Positions 9,484 to 18,670 of a DNA stretch of 64,000 nucleotides are shown in pieces. The position numbers and the translations under genes were made by a program. The stretch's first letter is position 1. Every line of letters starts with the position of its first letter. The notes below the pieces were generated by a model. The model ran no database searches. It was not told the origin of the DNA and was given only the letters and a program-made list of their open reading frames with translations. The stretch covers positions 186,001-250,000 of the forward strand of contig CAWFPH010000003.1 of the NCBI GenBank assembly GCA_963817615.1, read 5' to 3'. The DNA comes from FEN-1219 sp963817615. Lineage in GTDB: Bacteria > Pseudomonadota > Gammaproteobacteria > Steroidobacterales > Rariloculaceae.

Positions 9484-10773
9484 TCAGCCTATGCGCGAGC
9501 CGGGTGCGATGATAGGCGGCGCGGCGTTGAGCTTTTCCATCGCGAAGCCGGCCGCGCTCTTGTAGCGGCTCATGAACGCCTCGCGCTCCGCCGCGGGGAT
9601 CGCGTCGTCGATGTCGTCGAACACGCCGCCGCACCGCTCGTCGAGCAGGTTCAGCAATCCGAAAGGGCCGGCGCCGCGGTTGCGCAGCACGACGGCGGAA
9701 ACCGGGGCGCACAGCTCTGCATCGTAGGCACGCAGCGCGTCCGCGGTGACACCGTGCTCGAGCATTGCGGCGCCGAGAACGCGTGCATCCACGATGGCTT
9801 GGCTTGCGCCGTTCGAGCCCGTCGGGTACATCACGTGCGCGGCGTCGCCGAGCAGCGCGACTCTTCCGCAGACCCAGGTCGGCACGGGGTCGCGGTCGAT
9901 CATCGGGTACTCGAAGGCTTCCTGCGCGCCGCGCAGCATGCTCGGGACGTCGAGCCAGTCGTAGCGCCAGTCTGCGAAGTGGTGGACGAACGAAGCGATC
10001 TCGACCTTCTTGTTCCAGTCGCCGTTGACCCAGCCGCTGGAGTTATCCACCGTGATTTCCGCAATCCAATTGATGGTCGCGAGGCCCGTGGCGGCATCCG
10101 CTTTGGAGATCGGGTAGAACACCACGCGGTGACGGTGCGTGCCAAGCCCGACGAACGAGGCGCCCGTGCGTATCGGCACGCCCGGCGTCATGCCCCGCCA
10201 CATGATTGCGCCGCCCCATTGGATCGGCGGCTGGTCGGGATGCATCTGGCTGCGGATCGCCGAGTGCAGGCCGTCGGCGCCGATCAGCAGGCACCCGGCG
10301 ACCTCCGTCCGATCGCCGCGGCTCGATTGCGCCAGTGCCGTGATGCCCTCCGCATGCTGGCGGAAGCCCGTGACGCGCAACCCCGTCCGCACGGCGCCTT
10401 CGCCGAGACGCTCGATCGCGGTCTCGAGCAGCAGCATCTGCAGCTGTCCGCGGTGGACCGCGTATTGCGGCCATTTATACCCGGCGAGCAGCCCGCGCGG
10501 CTCGGAATAGACATCGTTGCCGTTCAGCCCGACGAGCGCCCATTCTTTCGCTTGCAGCCCGATGGCGTCGAGCTTCTCCGGCCCGATGCCGAGCTCGTAG
10601 AGCTCGCGTACCGCGTTGGGTTGGAGGTTGATTCCCACGCCGAGCGGCTTCGGCTCGGCGACCGCCTCGAGCACGATGCACTCTACGCCGATCTGGTGCA
10701 GTGTGAGGGCGACGCTCAGGCCGCCGATGCCGCCGCCGGCAACGATGACGGGCAGCCGATTCGGTTCGTTCAT
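9484..10773 (-). CDS. FAD-dependent aromatic-ring monooxygenase
   Basis: A 429-residue flavoprotein hydroxylase of the salicylate/3-hydroxybenzoate 6-hydroxylase class. The Rossmann GGGIGG is at residues 13-18 and a second FAD-binding motif, GDAAHVMYPTGSNG, appears about two-thirds along; both are hallmarks of class A flavoprotein monooxygenases. It would use NAD(P)H and O2 in the cytoplasm. The ATG at 10773 sits 13 residues before the dinucleotide fold. It is convergent with the aromatic-acid carrier and divergent from the quinoprotein dehydrogenase across a 143-bp gap. Together with the esterase and carrier it suggests a route for phenolic acids. Confidence 0.85.
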   Translation of the reverse strand: MNEPNRLPVIVAGGGIGGLSVALTLHQIGVECIVLEAVAEPKPLGVGINLQPNAVRELYELGIGPEKLDAIGLQAKEWALVGLNGNDVYSEPRGLLAGYKWPQYAVHRGQLQMLLLETAIERLGEGAVRTGLRVTGFRQHAEGITALAQSSRGDRTEVAGCLLIGADGLHSAIRSQMHPDQPPIQWGGAIMWRGMTPGVPIRTGASFVGLGTHRHRVVFYPISKADAATGLATINWIAEITVDNSSGWVNGDWNKKVEIASFVHHFADWRYDWLDVPSMLRGAQEAFEYPMIDRDPVPTWVCGRVALLGDAAHVMYPTGSNGASQAIVDARVLGAAMLEHGVTADALRAYDAELCAPVSAVVLRNRGAGPFGLLNLLDERCGGVFDDIDDAIPAAEREAFMSRYKSAAGFAMEKLNAAPPIIAPGSRIG

Positions 10774-10916
10774 GGGTTGTGCGCTTGCTTGCTCGGCGAT
10801 TGTGCCAGGCGGCGCCGTGCTTCGCGACATCGTTCCGTTGCATCGTCGCGGCGCGAATAACACACTACGGACCGCGGCTGCGACGAGCTGCGCGTCAACG
10901 AAGAGGGTGCTCGCAA

Positions 10917-12656
10917 ATGTCCACTCGACCAACTCTAGCGCTCGCTGTTCTTCTCGTTGCGGCGGGGGCCGCGAACGCACAGCCGCAGTCCGGCTTCGTG
11001 CCGGTTACCGACGCGATGCTCCAACATCCCGATCCCGCCGATTGGCTCATGTGGAGGCGCACGCTCGATACTTGGGGCTTCAGCCCGCTCACGGAGGTGA
11101 ATCGCAAGAACGTCGGCAACTTGAGAATGGTCTGGACGCGCGCGCTCGGGCCCGGAATTCAGGAGGGCACGCCGCTCGTCTATCGCGGCGTGATGTACTT
11201 CCCGAACCCGAGCGATCTCGTTCAAGCGTTCGATGCGGCGAGCGGCGATCTGCTTTGGGAGTATCGGCGCTCGTTGCCCGCCGATCTCGCGGACTATTTC
11301 CCCGTCCCGTCGATCAATCGGAACCTCGCGATCTTCGGCGACTCGATCATCGATACGAGCTCCGACGATTATCTCTACGCTATCGACGCGCGGAACGGCA
11401 AGCTTCAGTGGGAGACGAAGCTGTTCGATTATCGGCACGGCGCGCAGCAGACGTCGGGTCCGATCATTGCCGACGGCAAGGTCATCTCCGGCCGCGGCTG
11501 CGAGCCCGAGGGAAGTCCGGCCGCATGCGTGATCTTGGCGCACGATGCGAGAACCGGGCGCGAGCTTTGGCGCCGACCGACGATCGCCGCCGCCGGCGGC
11601 GAGGGCGGCGAGTCTTGGGGCGATATGCCGCAAGACCAGCGTTGGCACGTCGGCGCGTGGATGGTGCCGAGCTACGACCCCGAGCTCAATCTCGTGTTCG
11701 TCGGCACGTCGGTGACCTCGCCCGCGCCGAAGTTTGCGATCGCGGGTAACGACAAGAAATACCTCTACCACAACTCGACGCTTGCGTTGAACGCCGACAC
11801 GGGCGAGATCGTTTGGTACTACCAGCACATCGTCGATCATTGGGATCTCGATCATCCGTTCGAGCGGCTGCTCGTCGAGACCGCGGTGGCGCCCGATCCG
11901 AAGGAGGTGACCTGGATCAATCCTCGCGTGCGGCCGGGCGAGCGGCGCAAAGTCGTGACCGGCATACCGGGCAAGACGGGCGTCGTCTATACGCTCGATC
12001 GCGCCACGGGCGAATTTCTCTGGGCGCGCCCGACCGTCGATCAGAACGTGCTGCAGAAGATCGACGCGCTTACGGGGGAGGCGACGGTGAATCCGGACAC
12101 CACGTTCGTCGAGAAGGGCCAAACCCGGCTCGTGTGCCCGTCGACGCTCGGCGGCAAGAATTGGCCGTCGGGCACTTACAGCCCGCTCGGCAACGTGATG
12201 TTCTTTCCGCTGCAGAACACCTGCATGAGTTCGACCGCGACTTTGAGCCGCCCGAGCCTGGACTCGCTGTACGGGCTGAAGAACGCCGAGCAGGTCGCGC
12301 CGAATCACACGAACGTGGGCACGATCTACGCGATCTCGGTCGAGACCGGCAAGACGCTTTGGAAATACGAGCAACGAGCGGCGATGCTGTCGTTGGTGTC
12401 TACGGCCGGCGGCTTGATATTCGGCGGTGACGCGAACGGCCGCTTCCGCGCATTCGACCAACAAACCGGCCGTGTCCTGTGGGAGGTGAACCTCGGGTCG
12501 CCGATCTCGGGCTATCCCATCAGCTTCGCCGTCGGCAACAAGCAATACATCGCAGTGAGCACCGGCTCTTCGTTGACTGCCATGGGTGCAAACCGTCTCA
12601 CGCCCGAGCTCAAGCCGAGCCTCGGCAACAACTTGTTCGTGTTCGCGTTGCCATGA
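10917..12656 (+). CDS. periplasmic PQQ-dependent alcohol dehydrogenase-type quinoprotein
   Basis: A 579-residue quinoprotein. The signal peptide ends near ANAQ, and an eight-bladed propeller follows with repeated W-motifs such as AFDAASGDLLWEY, AIDARNGKLQWET and ISVETGKTLWKY. The DHWDLD segment carries the conserved catalytic-base aspartate region of PQQ alcohol dehydrogenases. There is no C-terminal cytochrome c domain, so electrons must go to a separate carrier. Two cysteines (GRGCEP and AACVI) fall where family members have disulfides, but not as an adjacent pair. No PQQ biosynthesis genes are in this window. The CMD-family gene begins 10 bp downstream, so the two are likely one transcript. 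Confidence 0.85.
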   Translation: MSTRPTLALAVLLVAAGAANAQPQSGFVPVTDAMLQHPDPADWLMWRRTLDTWGFSPLTEVNRKNVGNLRMVWTRALGPGIQEGTPLVYRGVMYFPNPSDLVQAFDAASGDLLWEYRRSLPADLADYFPVPSINRNLAIFGDSIIDTSSDDYLYAIDARNGKLQWETKLFDYRHGAQQTSGPIIADGKVISGRGCEPEGSPAACVILAHDARTGRELWRRPTIAAAGGEGGESWGDMPQDQRWHVGAWMVPSYDPELNLVFVGTSVTSPAPKFAIAGNDKKYLYHNSTLALNADTGEIVWYYQHIVDHWDLDHPFERLLVETAVAPDPKEVTWINPRVRPGERRKVVTGIPGKTGVVYTLDRATGEFLWARPTVDQNVLQKIDALTGEATVNPDTTFVEKGQTRLVCPSTLGGKNWPSGTYSPLGNVMFFPLQNTCMSSTATLSRPSLDSLYGLKNAEQVAPNHTNVGTIYAISVETGKTLWKYEQRAAMLSLVSTAGGLIFGGDANGRFRAFDQQTGRVLWEVNLGSPISGYPISFAVGNKQYIAVSTGSSLTAMGANRLTPELKPSLGNNLFVFALP

Positions 12657-12666
12657 GATCGCTCAC

Positions 12667-13311
12667 ATGAAGATCGCCGCGGTGATCGCAACGATGTGCG
12701 TGCTTTCGGCAAGCGCTCAATCGCCGTTGCCGCCCGACATCGATGCGCAGTCCTACTCCCGTCTGCCGCTCGTCCTGAAGGACTCGCTCGACCCCGAGGG
12801 TCGGCGCATCTTCGAAGCCGTCAACGGCAAGGAAGGCAACGTTCCGCGCCTCGGCCCGCCGGCGAGTTCGATGTACAGCCTCCCCGCCTCCGAGCCGTAT
12901 GACGAGCTCAACGTGGTGCTGCGCAAAGCGAGCGTCGGTCCGCAACTCTTCGAGATCAGCACGCTCGTGCCCGCGCGCGAGCTCAACCAGCAGTACGAGT
13001 GGAGCGCGCACGAGATCGGTGCGCGCCGGGCGGGGGTAGCTCAGGAAGTCATCGACGTCATCAAATACGATCGGCCCGTCACGGGCTTGCCGGAGAAGGA
13101 AGCGGCCGTCATCGAGTTCGGCCGGGCGTTGTTGCGCGGCGATCGGCAGGTCCCTTCCGAGCTGTTCGCACGAATGCTGACCCTGTTCGGCCGCCAAGGG
13201 ACCATCGAGATCACGATGATCATGGGCGATTACACGATGACGGCCATGCTGCTCAACGCCGTCGACCAGCACCTGCCTCCCGGCAGGGAACCTCTGCTGC
13301 CGCTGCGCTGA
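12667..13311 (+). CDS. secreted carboxymuconolactone decarboxylase-family protein
   Basis: A 214-residue protein with a short signal peptide and a CMD-like helical core (about residues 75-200). The YEWSAHEIGARRAG segment matches the conserved YEWxxH motif of this family. The CxxC pair used by the AhpD peroxidase branch is absent, so peroxidase activity is unlikely. Relatives are often encoded beside quinoproteins or lactone-processing enzymes. It starts 10 bp after the dehydrogenase stop and probably acts on or near its product. Actual reaction unknown. Confidence 0.8.
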   Translation: MKIAAVIATMCVLSASAQSPLPPDIDAQSYSRLPLVLKDSLDPEGRRIFEAVNGKEGNVPRLGPPASSMYSLPASEPYDELNVVLRKASVGPQLFEISTLVPARELNQQYEWSAHEIGARRAGVAQEVIDVIKYDRPVTGLPEKEAAVIEFGRALLRGDRQVPSELFARMLTLFGRQGTIEITMIMGDYTMTAMLLNAVDQHLPPGREPLLPLR

Positions 13312-13333
13312 GCGCCGCCTTCCCGGCGGGCGC
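13312..13333 (+). terminator. GC-rich hairpin after the CMD gene
   Basis: GCGCCGCC (13312-13319) and GGCGGGCGC (13325-13333) form an eight-pair stem with one bulged base and a five-base loop, directly after the stop codon and between convergent genes. No T-run follows, so intrinsic termination is uncertain. Confidence 0.3.
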
Positions 13334-13443
13334 AATGCCGCCGTTCGCGTGGAAGCCGTGAGGCCGATGCCGGCGCCTGCGAGGCCGTCGCTGGAGGGCG
13401 CGGGCCGTGCGCGTCGACGTCGGCCCGCGCCGCGACGGTCGGC

Positions 13444-14481
13444 TCACCGTAAGGATCGCGAATCGGTCTTCCAGTTGGAATCCTTGCAGATGCCGCAGTC
13501 CTTGCCGACGAAATAGCCGCGTCCGGCGGCGCTCGTATCGCCGAGCAGTTGCCATTTGAGCCAGGCGACGGCCACGACGCCGAAAGCCCCGCCATTGTCT
13601 TGGTTGTAGGTGCCGCCGTGGCCGACCGATGGATAGACGCCGTAGAACGTCGGCACTTTCGGTGGCATGAGCTCGAAGTCGCGCTTGCCGTTGGCATAGG
13701 CGATGTCCGATTCCCCACCCGTCACGATGATCACGGGCCCGTGAATGCCGTCGTAGATCTTCGCATTGGCTTTCGGATCGTCGTCATTCGGGAACAGACC
13801 GCTGTTCCAGATGCCCACCGTCGCGACACGCGGATCGTTCGAAGCGCCATAGGCCATCAGACCGCCGCACGACATGCCCATCGCGGCGACGTGGCGGACG
13901 TCGACCTTGTTGTAGAAACGGCTGTCATGCTTGCCGCTCTCGGCCTCGAGCCAATCGATGGCCGCGACGAGGGCCGTGCCGTTCACCATGCTCGCGCCGT
14001 TCGGCGGGACACCGGCCGGCCCGCGACCGCCGGGTGCGCCGGCGCGGGCGCCGCCGGGCGGGGGGCCGCCCGCTTGCGGACCGGGCCCGTTCGGACCGCC
14101 GGGCGGCCGCGGCAGCGGCGGACCGTCGGCGATGACGACGAAGCCGTACGAGGCGATTTCGGTCAAATACTCCGGGAAAATGAGGCCATTCTTCGCGCAA
14201 CCGCCTTCACCCCAGACGAGCACGGGGTGCTTGTCCATCGAGAGCTTGCTCGGCCGATAGATCGTGTGCGTCGCGAGCCCCGGATCGTGCTCGACGACGA
14301 CAGGGTAGGGACCCGTCGGCGGGCGGCCGATCTGTTGCACATCGACGGTCGTGAGCTTCGTGATCTTGGCCGCGGCCTCGCCCTGCGCGAGCGCGCTCGT
14401 CGCGATGCCGCTCAGGGCTCCCGACAAGAGCAGCAGGCTCGTAATTGATGCGACCTTCCCGAGACAGTTTCGCGATTGCAT
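13444..14481 (-). CDS. secreted alpha/beta hydrolase with Pro/Gly-rich insert
   Basis: A 345-residue exported hydrolase. The signal peptide ends near ALAQ, and the nucleophile elbow GMSCG places Ser204. A later SVGHGGTY holds the likely catalytic histidine. Residues 121-162 are an extraordinarily Pro/Gly-rich loop inserted between a core strand and the helix before the nucleophile, absent from ordinary cutinase or PHB-depolymerase-like enzymes. The ATG at 14481 has a strong AAGGGGGA site; an upstream in-frame ATG at 14517 would add 12 residues. It is the last gene of the long minus-strand operon, 32 bp after the OmpA-like gene. Substrate unknown. Confidence 0.8.
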   Translation of the reverse strand: MQSRNCLGKVASITSLLLLSGALSGIATSALAQGEAAAKITKLTTVDVQQIGRPPTGPYPVVVEHDPGLATHTIYRPSKLSMDKHPVLVWGEGGCAKNGLIFPEYLTEIASYGFVVIADGPPLPRPPGGPNGPGPQAGGPPPGGARAGAPGGRGPAGVPPNGASMVNGTALVAAIDWLEAESGKHDSRFYNKVDVRHVAAMGMSCGGLMAYGASNDPRVATVGIWNSGLFPNDDDPKANAKIYDGIHGPVIIVTGGESDIAYANGKRDFELMPPKVPTFYGVYPSVGHGGTYNQDNGGAFGVVAVAWLKWQLLGDTSAAGRGYFVGKDCGICKDSNWKTDSRSLR

Positions 14482-14513
14482 TGTCGATTCCCCCTTTGTC
14501 GATCGATCGGTAT

Positions 14514-15308
14514 TCATGGTTCGAGGACGACCGTGACACGCCGGCTGCGCCAGTCGTCGATGCCGTCCGCCTCGGCCTCGCCGTCCACCCAGCGGATCGC
14601 GAGCGGCACGTTCAACCCCGCACCCTCGAGCAAGCGCGCCACTTCCTCGGCGCGGCGTTGCCCGACGCCCGGCGACTCCTCGAGCAGCGTCCCGTCGCTG
14701 AGCCGGTGCGCGCCGCGCACGCCCGTGACGCTGCCGCGCGTCGCGGCAATTTGCCGGGCGCGCTCGAGAATCGCGACGAGATCGGCCGGATGGCGAAACG
14801 ACACGCCCTTGTCGAAATCGAAATAGAGCTCGATGGTCTGCGGGCCTTCGGGTCGCGGAGGCGGCGCCGACGGCACGGCGGGATCCGGCGCGAACGCGAG
14901 CCGGCCGGCGCTCGGGCCGGGCGGCCTCGGATTGAAGTCGATCGTGTAGCGCTCGTCGGCCGGTAGCAACGTGTTGCAGTTGGCATCGCGCTCGGGCATG
15001 ACCGAGAGCCGGACGGGCTGGAGCACGACGCCGCCGCAGATGCGAGGCGCGTCCGACACGATGCCTTCGACCAGCACCTGATGACCCAGCATCGGCGGCT
15101 GGACGGTCGCGCTCACGTCGCTCTGAATCGTGAGGTAATAGAGCTCGCCCGCGTATTCGCTGAGCCAGCAGGGCACCGAGCGCGTGTCGCGCACGATCGG
15201 GCAGCTCACGAAGCTCAACCGCTCGCCGGGTTTGGGGCCGGCGGCAGTCAGCGCCGGACCCAGCGCGAGCGCCGCGAGCAGGATCGGACGACGGCTCTTT
15301 CGCATCAT
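14514..15308 (-). CDS. OmpA-like C-terminal domain protein
   Basis: A 264-residue exported protein. An N-terminal signal peptide leads to a region of about 120 residues with five cysteines and no recognised domain, then a Pro-rich linker, then an OmpA-like domain (about residues 165-264) opening with IELYFDFDKG and ending DWRSRRVTVVLEP. That domain usually binds peptidoglycan. The start ATG shares its A with the stop of the cytochrome gene (TGATG), implying translational coupling. It may anchor the periplasmic complex of this operon to the cell wall; this is inference. Confidence 0.75.
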   Translation of the reverse strand: MMRKSRRPILLAALALGPALTAAGPKPGERLSFVSCPIVRDTRSVPCWLSEYAGELYYLTIQSDVSATVQPPMLGHQVLVEGIVSDAPRICGGVVLQPVRLSVMPERDANCNTLLPADERYTIDFNPRPPGPSAGRLAFAPDPAVPSAPPPRPEGPQTIELYFDFDKGVSFRHPADLVAILERARQIAATRGSVTGVRGAHRLSDGTLLEESPGVGQRRAEEVARLLEGAGLNVPLAIRWVDGEAEADGIDDWRSRRVTVVLEP

Positions 15309-16849
15309 CACAGCACGCTCAGGAAGTCGACGAGGTCGACTTTTTCCTGCTCCGTGAAACGAATGTTGAAACGCCGGTCGTAGAAGTCGACGACCTCGCG
15401 CAAGCTCGCCGCCGAGCCGTTCGAAAAATACGGCGCGCGTGCGGCGAGCCCGCGGAACTGCTGGATCACGATCGCGCCGACGTCCTCGCACTTGCCCGAG
15501 ATCAGCGCGCGGCCGGGATCCTGCGTGTAGATCGTGCGGCCGAGAAACGGATGCGGCGGAAGGTCTGGTCGGCACGTGATTTTGAACAGCGGCAGCTCGG
15601 GCAGCTGCTTGGCCCACGGGCTTTCGGCCGGCTCGAGCGCCCACGGATGATTCGTCGTCCCGAGGTCCATCCAGCCGTTGGCCGTATCCATGCCCGTCAT
15701 GTGCATCCCGTGACAGGTCGAGCAGGTGCGCTTGATCGGATTGCCCAGGCCGACCGTATTGATGTGCATTGCGTCGCTGATCCAGAACGTCCTGAAGAAG
15801 AAGACGTCGTGGCCGCGCTGGACCGACTCGCGAAACGCGTTGCGCTCGCGCTCGGCGGCGTCACGCCCTTCCGGCAGGGCTGCCCACTTGTTCTCCATCG
15901 GGATGACGAAGCGCGTGGTGTTGTTGCCGAGCACGCCGTCGCTGCCCTGCGCCATCGCCTGCGGTCCGAGACCCGACGGACCGCCGGGCTCGTTCAACGC
16001 CCCGGCGCCGTTCGAGTAGGCTTCGGCCGCATAGAGCTGGAGCTCGAAGGCGCGAATCCTGTCGAGCTGCTGCGGCGAAAGCGGCTTGGCGACTTCGAGA
16101 TGTCCGTGCGCCGCGGATTGCGCTTGAGTCTTGAGCGTCGGCTCGCGCGCGTCGGCCATCATGTTCATGTTGACGGGGCGGCCGGTGTCGGGATCGACGG
16201 CCGCAAGCATGCCGGTCTTGCCGATGAACGGCGTGATCCCGAAACGCGCCGAGGTCACGTACCGTAGATTCGCGGCCGGGCGCGGCCGGCGGTAGACGGA
16301 CACTTCGTGCCTTTCGCCCGCGACCCCGTAAATCGGATCCCTGTTGCAACCGGTCGGATCGCGGACGACCTCCAGCGTGAACTCGGGCGTGATCGGAACA
16401 CCTTTGGCGTCGACGGGCGGCCAAGGCAATGGGACACGAAACAGGCCGCGCTCGAGCAGCAGCGAATGCGATGCGGGATCAGCGGCCGGGAGGTTCGGGC
16501 AGTTCATCCCATCGATCGCGGCGAAGATCGGGTCCTTGCCCTTCGTGTCGGTCCAGCGCTGCACGATGCTCGTGAGCGCAAGCGACATCCCGTCGGCCGG
16601 CTGATGACACGAAACGCACGCGCGACCGTTCGTGCCGAGGACGGCGAAGAACGGGTGATCGGCGGTGTCGATCGCACCGCTCGCATTCACGATCCCGAGC
16701 CGGCCCCACGCGTTCGCGTATTCGACGTAGGCCGGCATGGGGCCCTTGTCGCCCGGCGGCCACCACTGGGCGCCTGGGTTCGGCTGGGCCATCAGGAGCG
16801 TCGCGGCACAAGCGGCCGGTAGCAGCGCGATCGAGACGGTTTTTTTCAT
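15308..16849 (-). CDS. di-haem c-type cytochrome
   Basis: A 513-residue periplasmic cytochrome. After the signal peptide come two covalent haem sites, CVSCH at residues 78-82 and CSTCH at 376-380. The C-terminal AARAPYFSNGSAASLREVVDFYDRRF closely follows the motif of bacterial di-haem peroxidase/MauG relatives, in which the last segment lies near the second haem. The wide spacing between haems and the overall length exceed typical CcpA peroxidases, so it is better called a di-haem cytochrome of that superfamily. It sits 31 bp after an esterase-like gene and overlaps the OmpA-like gene. It probably moves electrons for an oxidation carried out by the operon. Confidence 0.82.
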   Translation of the reverse strand: MKKTVSIALLPAACAATLLMAQPNPGAQWWPPGDKGPMPAYVEYANAWGRLGIVNASGAIDTADHPFFAVLGTNGRACVSCHQPADGMSLALTSIVQRWTDTKGKDPIFAAIDGMNCPNLPAADPASHSLLLERGLFRVPLPWPPVDAKGVPITPEFTLEVVRDPTGCNRDPIYGVAGERHEVSVYRRPRPAANLRYVTSARFGITPFIGKTGMLAAVDPDTGRPVNMNMMADAREPTLKTQAQSAAHGHLEVAKPLSPQQLDRIRAFELQLYAAEAYSNGAGALNEPGGPSGLGPQAMAQGSDGVLGNNTTRFVIPMENKWAALPEGRDAAERERNAFRESVQRGHDVFFFRTFWISDAMHINTVGLGNPIKRTCSTCHGMHMTGMDTANGWMDLGTTNHPWALEPAESPWAKQLPELPLFKITCRPDLPPHPFLGRTIYTQDPGRALISGKCEDVGAIVIQQFRGLAARAPYFSNGSAASLREVVDFYDRRFNIRFTEQEKVDLVDFLSVL

Positions 16850-16880
16850 CGCCGGCGCATCATCATCAAGGTGTCGGACA

Positions 16881-17813
16881 TCAGTTGACGCTCGTCAGCT
16901 TGCGCTCGAGCAGCCAGTCGTAGAACCGATCCGTCCAGCCGTCCACGGGCAGACCGCGCTTGCGCATCCCGAAGCCCGCGCTGACCCCATCGTAAACATG
17001 GATCTCGGCGGGCTTGCCGGCCTTCTTCCAGGCGGCGAACAACGCGAGACAGCCGTTGGTGACGTTGAAATGGCTCGAGCCGACCGCGATGAACAGCGGT
17101 GGCGCATGCGCGGGCACGTCGACGTCCTGCAGCGACGGCCCGTAGAGCGAAACGAGGAAATCGGGCGACGCATCGGACTTCGGCGCGAGCGCGGCGCCGA
17201 CCGCGACGCCGCCGCCGGCCGAGAAACCCATGATGCCGACGCGCGAGGGATCGACGTGCCAGTCGGCCGCACGCTGCCGGACGAGCCGGAGCGCGGCTTG
17301 CGCGTCGCCGACGGCGAGCGCCAGCACCTCGCGGAGCGCGGCGTCGTCGGGCGCCGGATTCGCGTTGGCTTTGACGATGACGAGCTCCCGACGCGGCGCG
17401 GCGCCGGGTCCCGGCATGCCGGGCAAGGGTCGGCGCGGGGCAGTCGGGTTCTGCTGCAGTGTCCGGTACTTGAGCACGAAGCCCGCGATCCCGCGCTGGT
17501 TGAGCCATTTCGCGACCTCGACGCCTTCGTCGTCGAACGCGAGCGCGCGCAGCGCACCGCCGGGCGCAATCACGACCGCTGCACCGGTCGCGAGGGCCGG
17601 AGCGGGCAGGAATACCGTCAAGGTCGGGTCGCTGACGTTCGTGACGACGCGCTCGCCGCGCGGCGAGCGCGTGACCGACTCGGGCAGCGACCAGCCTTCT
17701 GAGCCCGGTGCCCCGTCGGGCCAGAGCCGTATGGCCGTTTGCGCGTGCGAGAGCCGGACGACGCAAAGCGCCATCCCGGTCCAGAGCACGAGCCTTCCGA
17801 GCGGCATTCTCAT
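16881..17813 (-). CDS. esterase-like alpha/beta hydrolase, apparently lacking triad His and Asp
   Basis: A 310-residue exported protein of the BD-FAE/acetyl-esterase type. The nucleophile motif GFSAGG is present, as is an oxyanion segment IAPGGAL. Where relatives have the catalytic histidine in GGHGFGM, this protein reads GVSAGFGM, and where relatives carry the acid in an ADD segment it reads VGSSHFN. Two of the three triad residues therefore seem lost, making it a candidate pseudoenzyme. A long unstructured loop (PGMPGPGAAPRR) interrupts the core. The ATG overlaps the previous stop by four bases (ATGA). Confidence 0.78.
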   Translation of the reverse strand: MRMPLGRLVLWTGMALCVVRLSHAQTAIRLWPDGAPGSEGWSLPESVTRSPRGERVVTNVSDPTLTVFLPAPALATGAAVVIAPGGALRALAFDDEGVEVAKWLNQRGIAGFVLKYRTLQQNPTAPRRPLPGMPGPGAAPRRELVIVKANANPAPDDAALREVLALAVGDAQAALRLVRQRAADWHVDPSRVGIMGFSAGGGVAVGAALAPKSDASPDFLVSLYGPSLQDVDVPAHAPPLFIAVGSSHFNVTNGCLALFAAWKKAGKPAEIHVYDGVSAGFGMRKRGLPVDGWTDRFYDWLLERKLTSVN

Positions 17814-18670
17814 CGCACGCTTCTCGCAGCACGCGCGGCTACGCGGTCGAAGTACTCGAAGACGGCGGGCCACGCCATCGGCACCATGCCGCCGTGATCG
17901 CCGTCGACCTCGAGGTATTCGAAATCGAAATCGCCTGCGCGCATGAACGCGGCGAGCGCCCGGCTGCCCGCGAGCGACGGCTCGGCGCCGGTACCCTCCG
18001 TCATGAAGATCGGCAAATCGTGGATCCGGTCGAACGGGTAAGTCTCTCGGTCGATGAAGGGACCGGACATCGGCGCGACGGCGCGCCAGCGCTCCGGATA
18101 GCGCGCCGCGAGATGCCAGACGCCGCCGCTGCCCATCGAGTGCCCGGCGAGGAACGTTCGCGATCGATCCGCACCGTACTCCTCGGTGACGATCTCGAGC
18201 ACGGTGATGACCTCGAGCTCGCTCAAGTCGAGCTCGCGCCGGCGCTCGGGGGTTACGGCCGCCCGCTGCGCGGCCGCGGCCACCGATTGGCCGAAGACGG
18301 CGGGCAGGCGCAAAGGATTGCCGTAGGCCCCGAGCGGCGTGAAGCCGAGCGGCGAGACGACGATGTACCCGTGCTCCTCGGCCAGCTTCTCGAGCAACCC
18401 TCCGGCGATGTCGAGATAGGTGCTTTCGTTCGCTCCCGCGCCGTGCAGGAAGAGCACGATCGGTAGCGAGCTCTTGCCATCCCAGCGAGTCGGCACGTAG
18501 AGCCGGTAAGGCATTCGCTGCCCCGTCGGCGCGAAGGTGTAGTCGCGATGTTGATCGCCCTTCGGCCTCGCGCTCGCGGCGGGTTGCGCAAGCGCGCTGC
18601 CCTGAGCGACGCCGAGCAACAGCAGCCCAACCGCCAGACAGAAACGACTCATGGCTCGCCACTTCTTCAT
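17810..18670 (-). CDS. secreted alpha/beta hydrolase, PHB depolymerase/feruloyl esterase-like
   Basis: A 286-residue exported hydrolase. The signal peptide ends near ALAQ; an oxyanion motif HGAGANE, the nucleophile elbow GHSMGSGG and a histidine in GDHGGM form a complete-looking triad. The YRLYVP and LPIVLFLHG strands are typical of the LpqC/esterase PHB-depolymerase group. It overlaps its neighbours on both sides by four bases, so it is translated with them. Likely job: hydrolysis of an ester outside the cytoplasm before uptake by the MFS carrier. Substrate not readable. Confidence 0.84.
   Translation of the reverse strand: MKKWRAMSRFCLAVGLLLLGVAQGSALAQPAASARPKGDQHRDYTFAPTGQRMPYRLYVPTRWDGKSSLPIVLFLHGAGANESTYLDIAGGLLEKLAEEHGYIVVSPLGFTPLGAYGNPLRLPAVFGQSVAAAAQRAAVTPERRRELDLSELEVITVLEIVTEEYGADRSRTFLAGHSMGSGGVWHLAARYPERWRAVAPMSGPFIDRETYPFDRIHDLPIFMTEGTGAEPSLAGSRALAAFMRAGDFDFEYLEVDGDHGGMVPMAWPAVFEYFDRVAARAARSVR

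Noticed and set aside
8075..9712. Long minus-strand frame opposite the aromatic-acid carrier
   Set aside because: Extremely Arg/Ala-rich, no start signal, and fully opposite a well-supported MFS gene; a GC-driven shadow.
10935..12545. Long minus-strand frame opposite the quinoprotein
   Set aside because: Arg-rich antisense shadow of a clear PQQ-dependent propeller gene.
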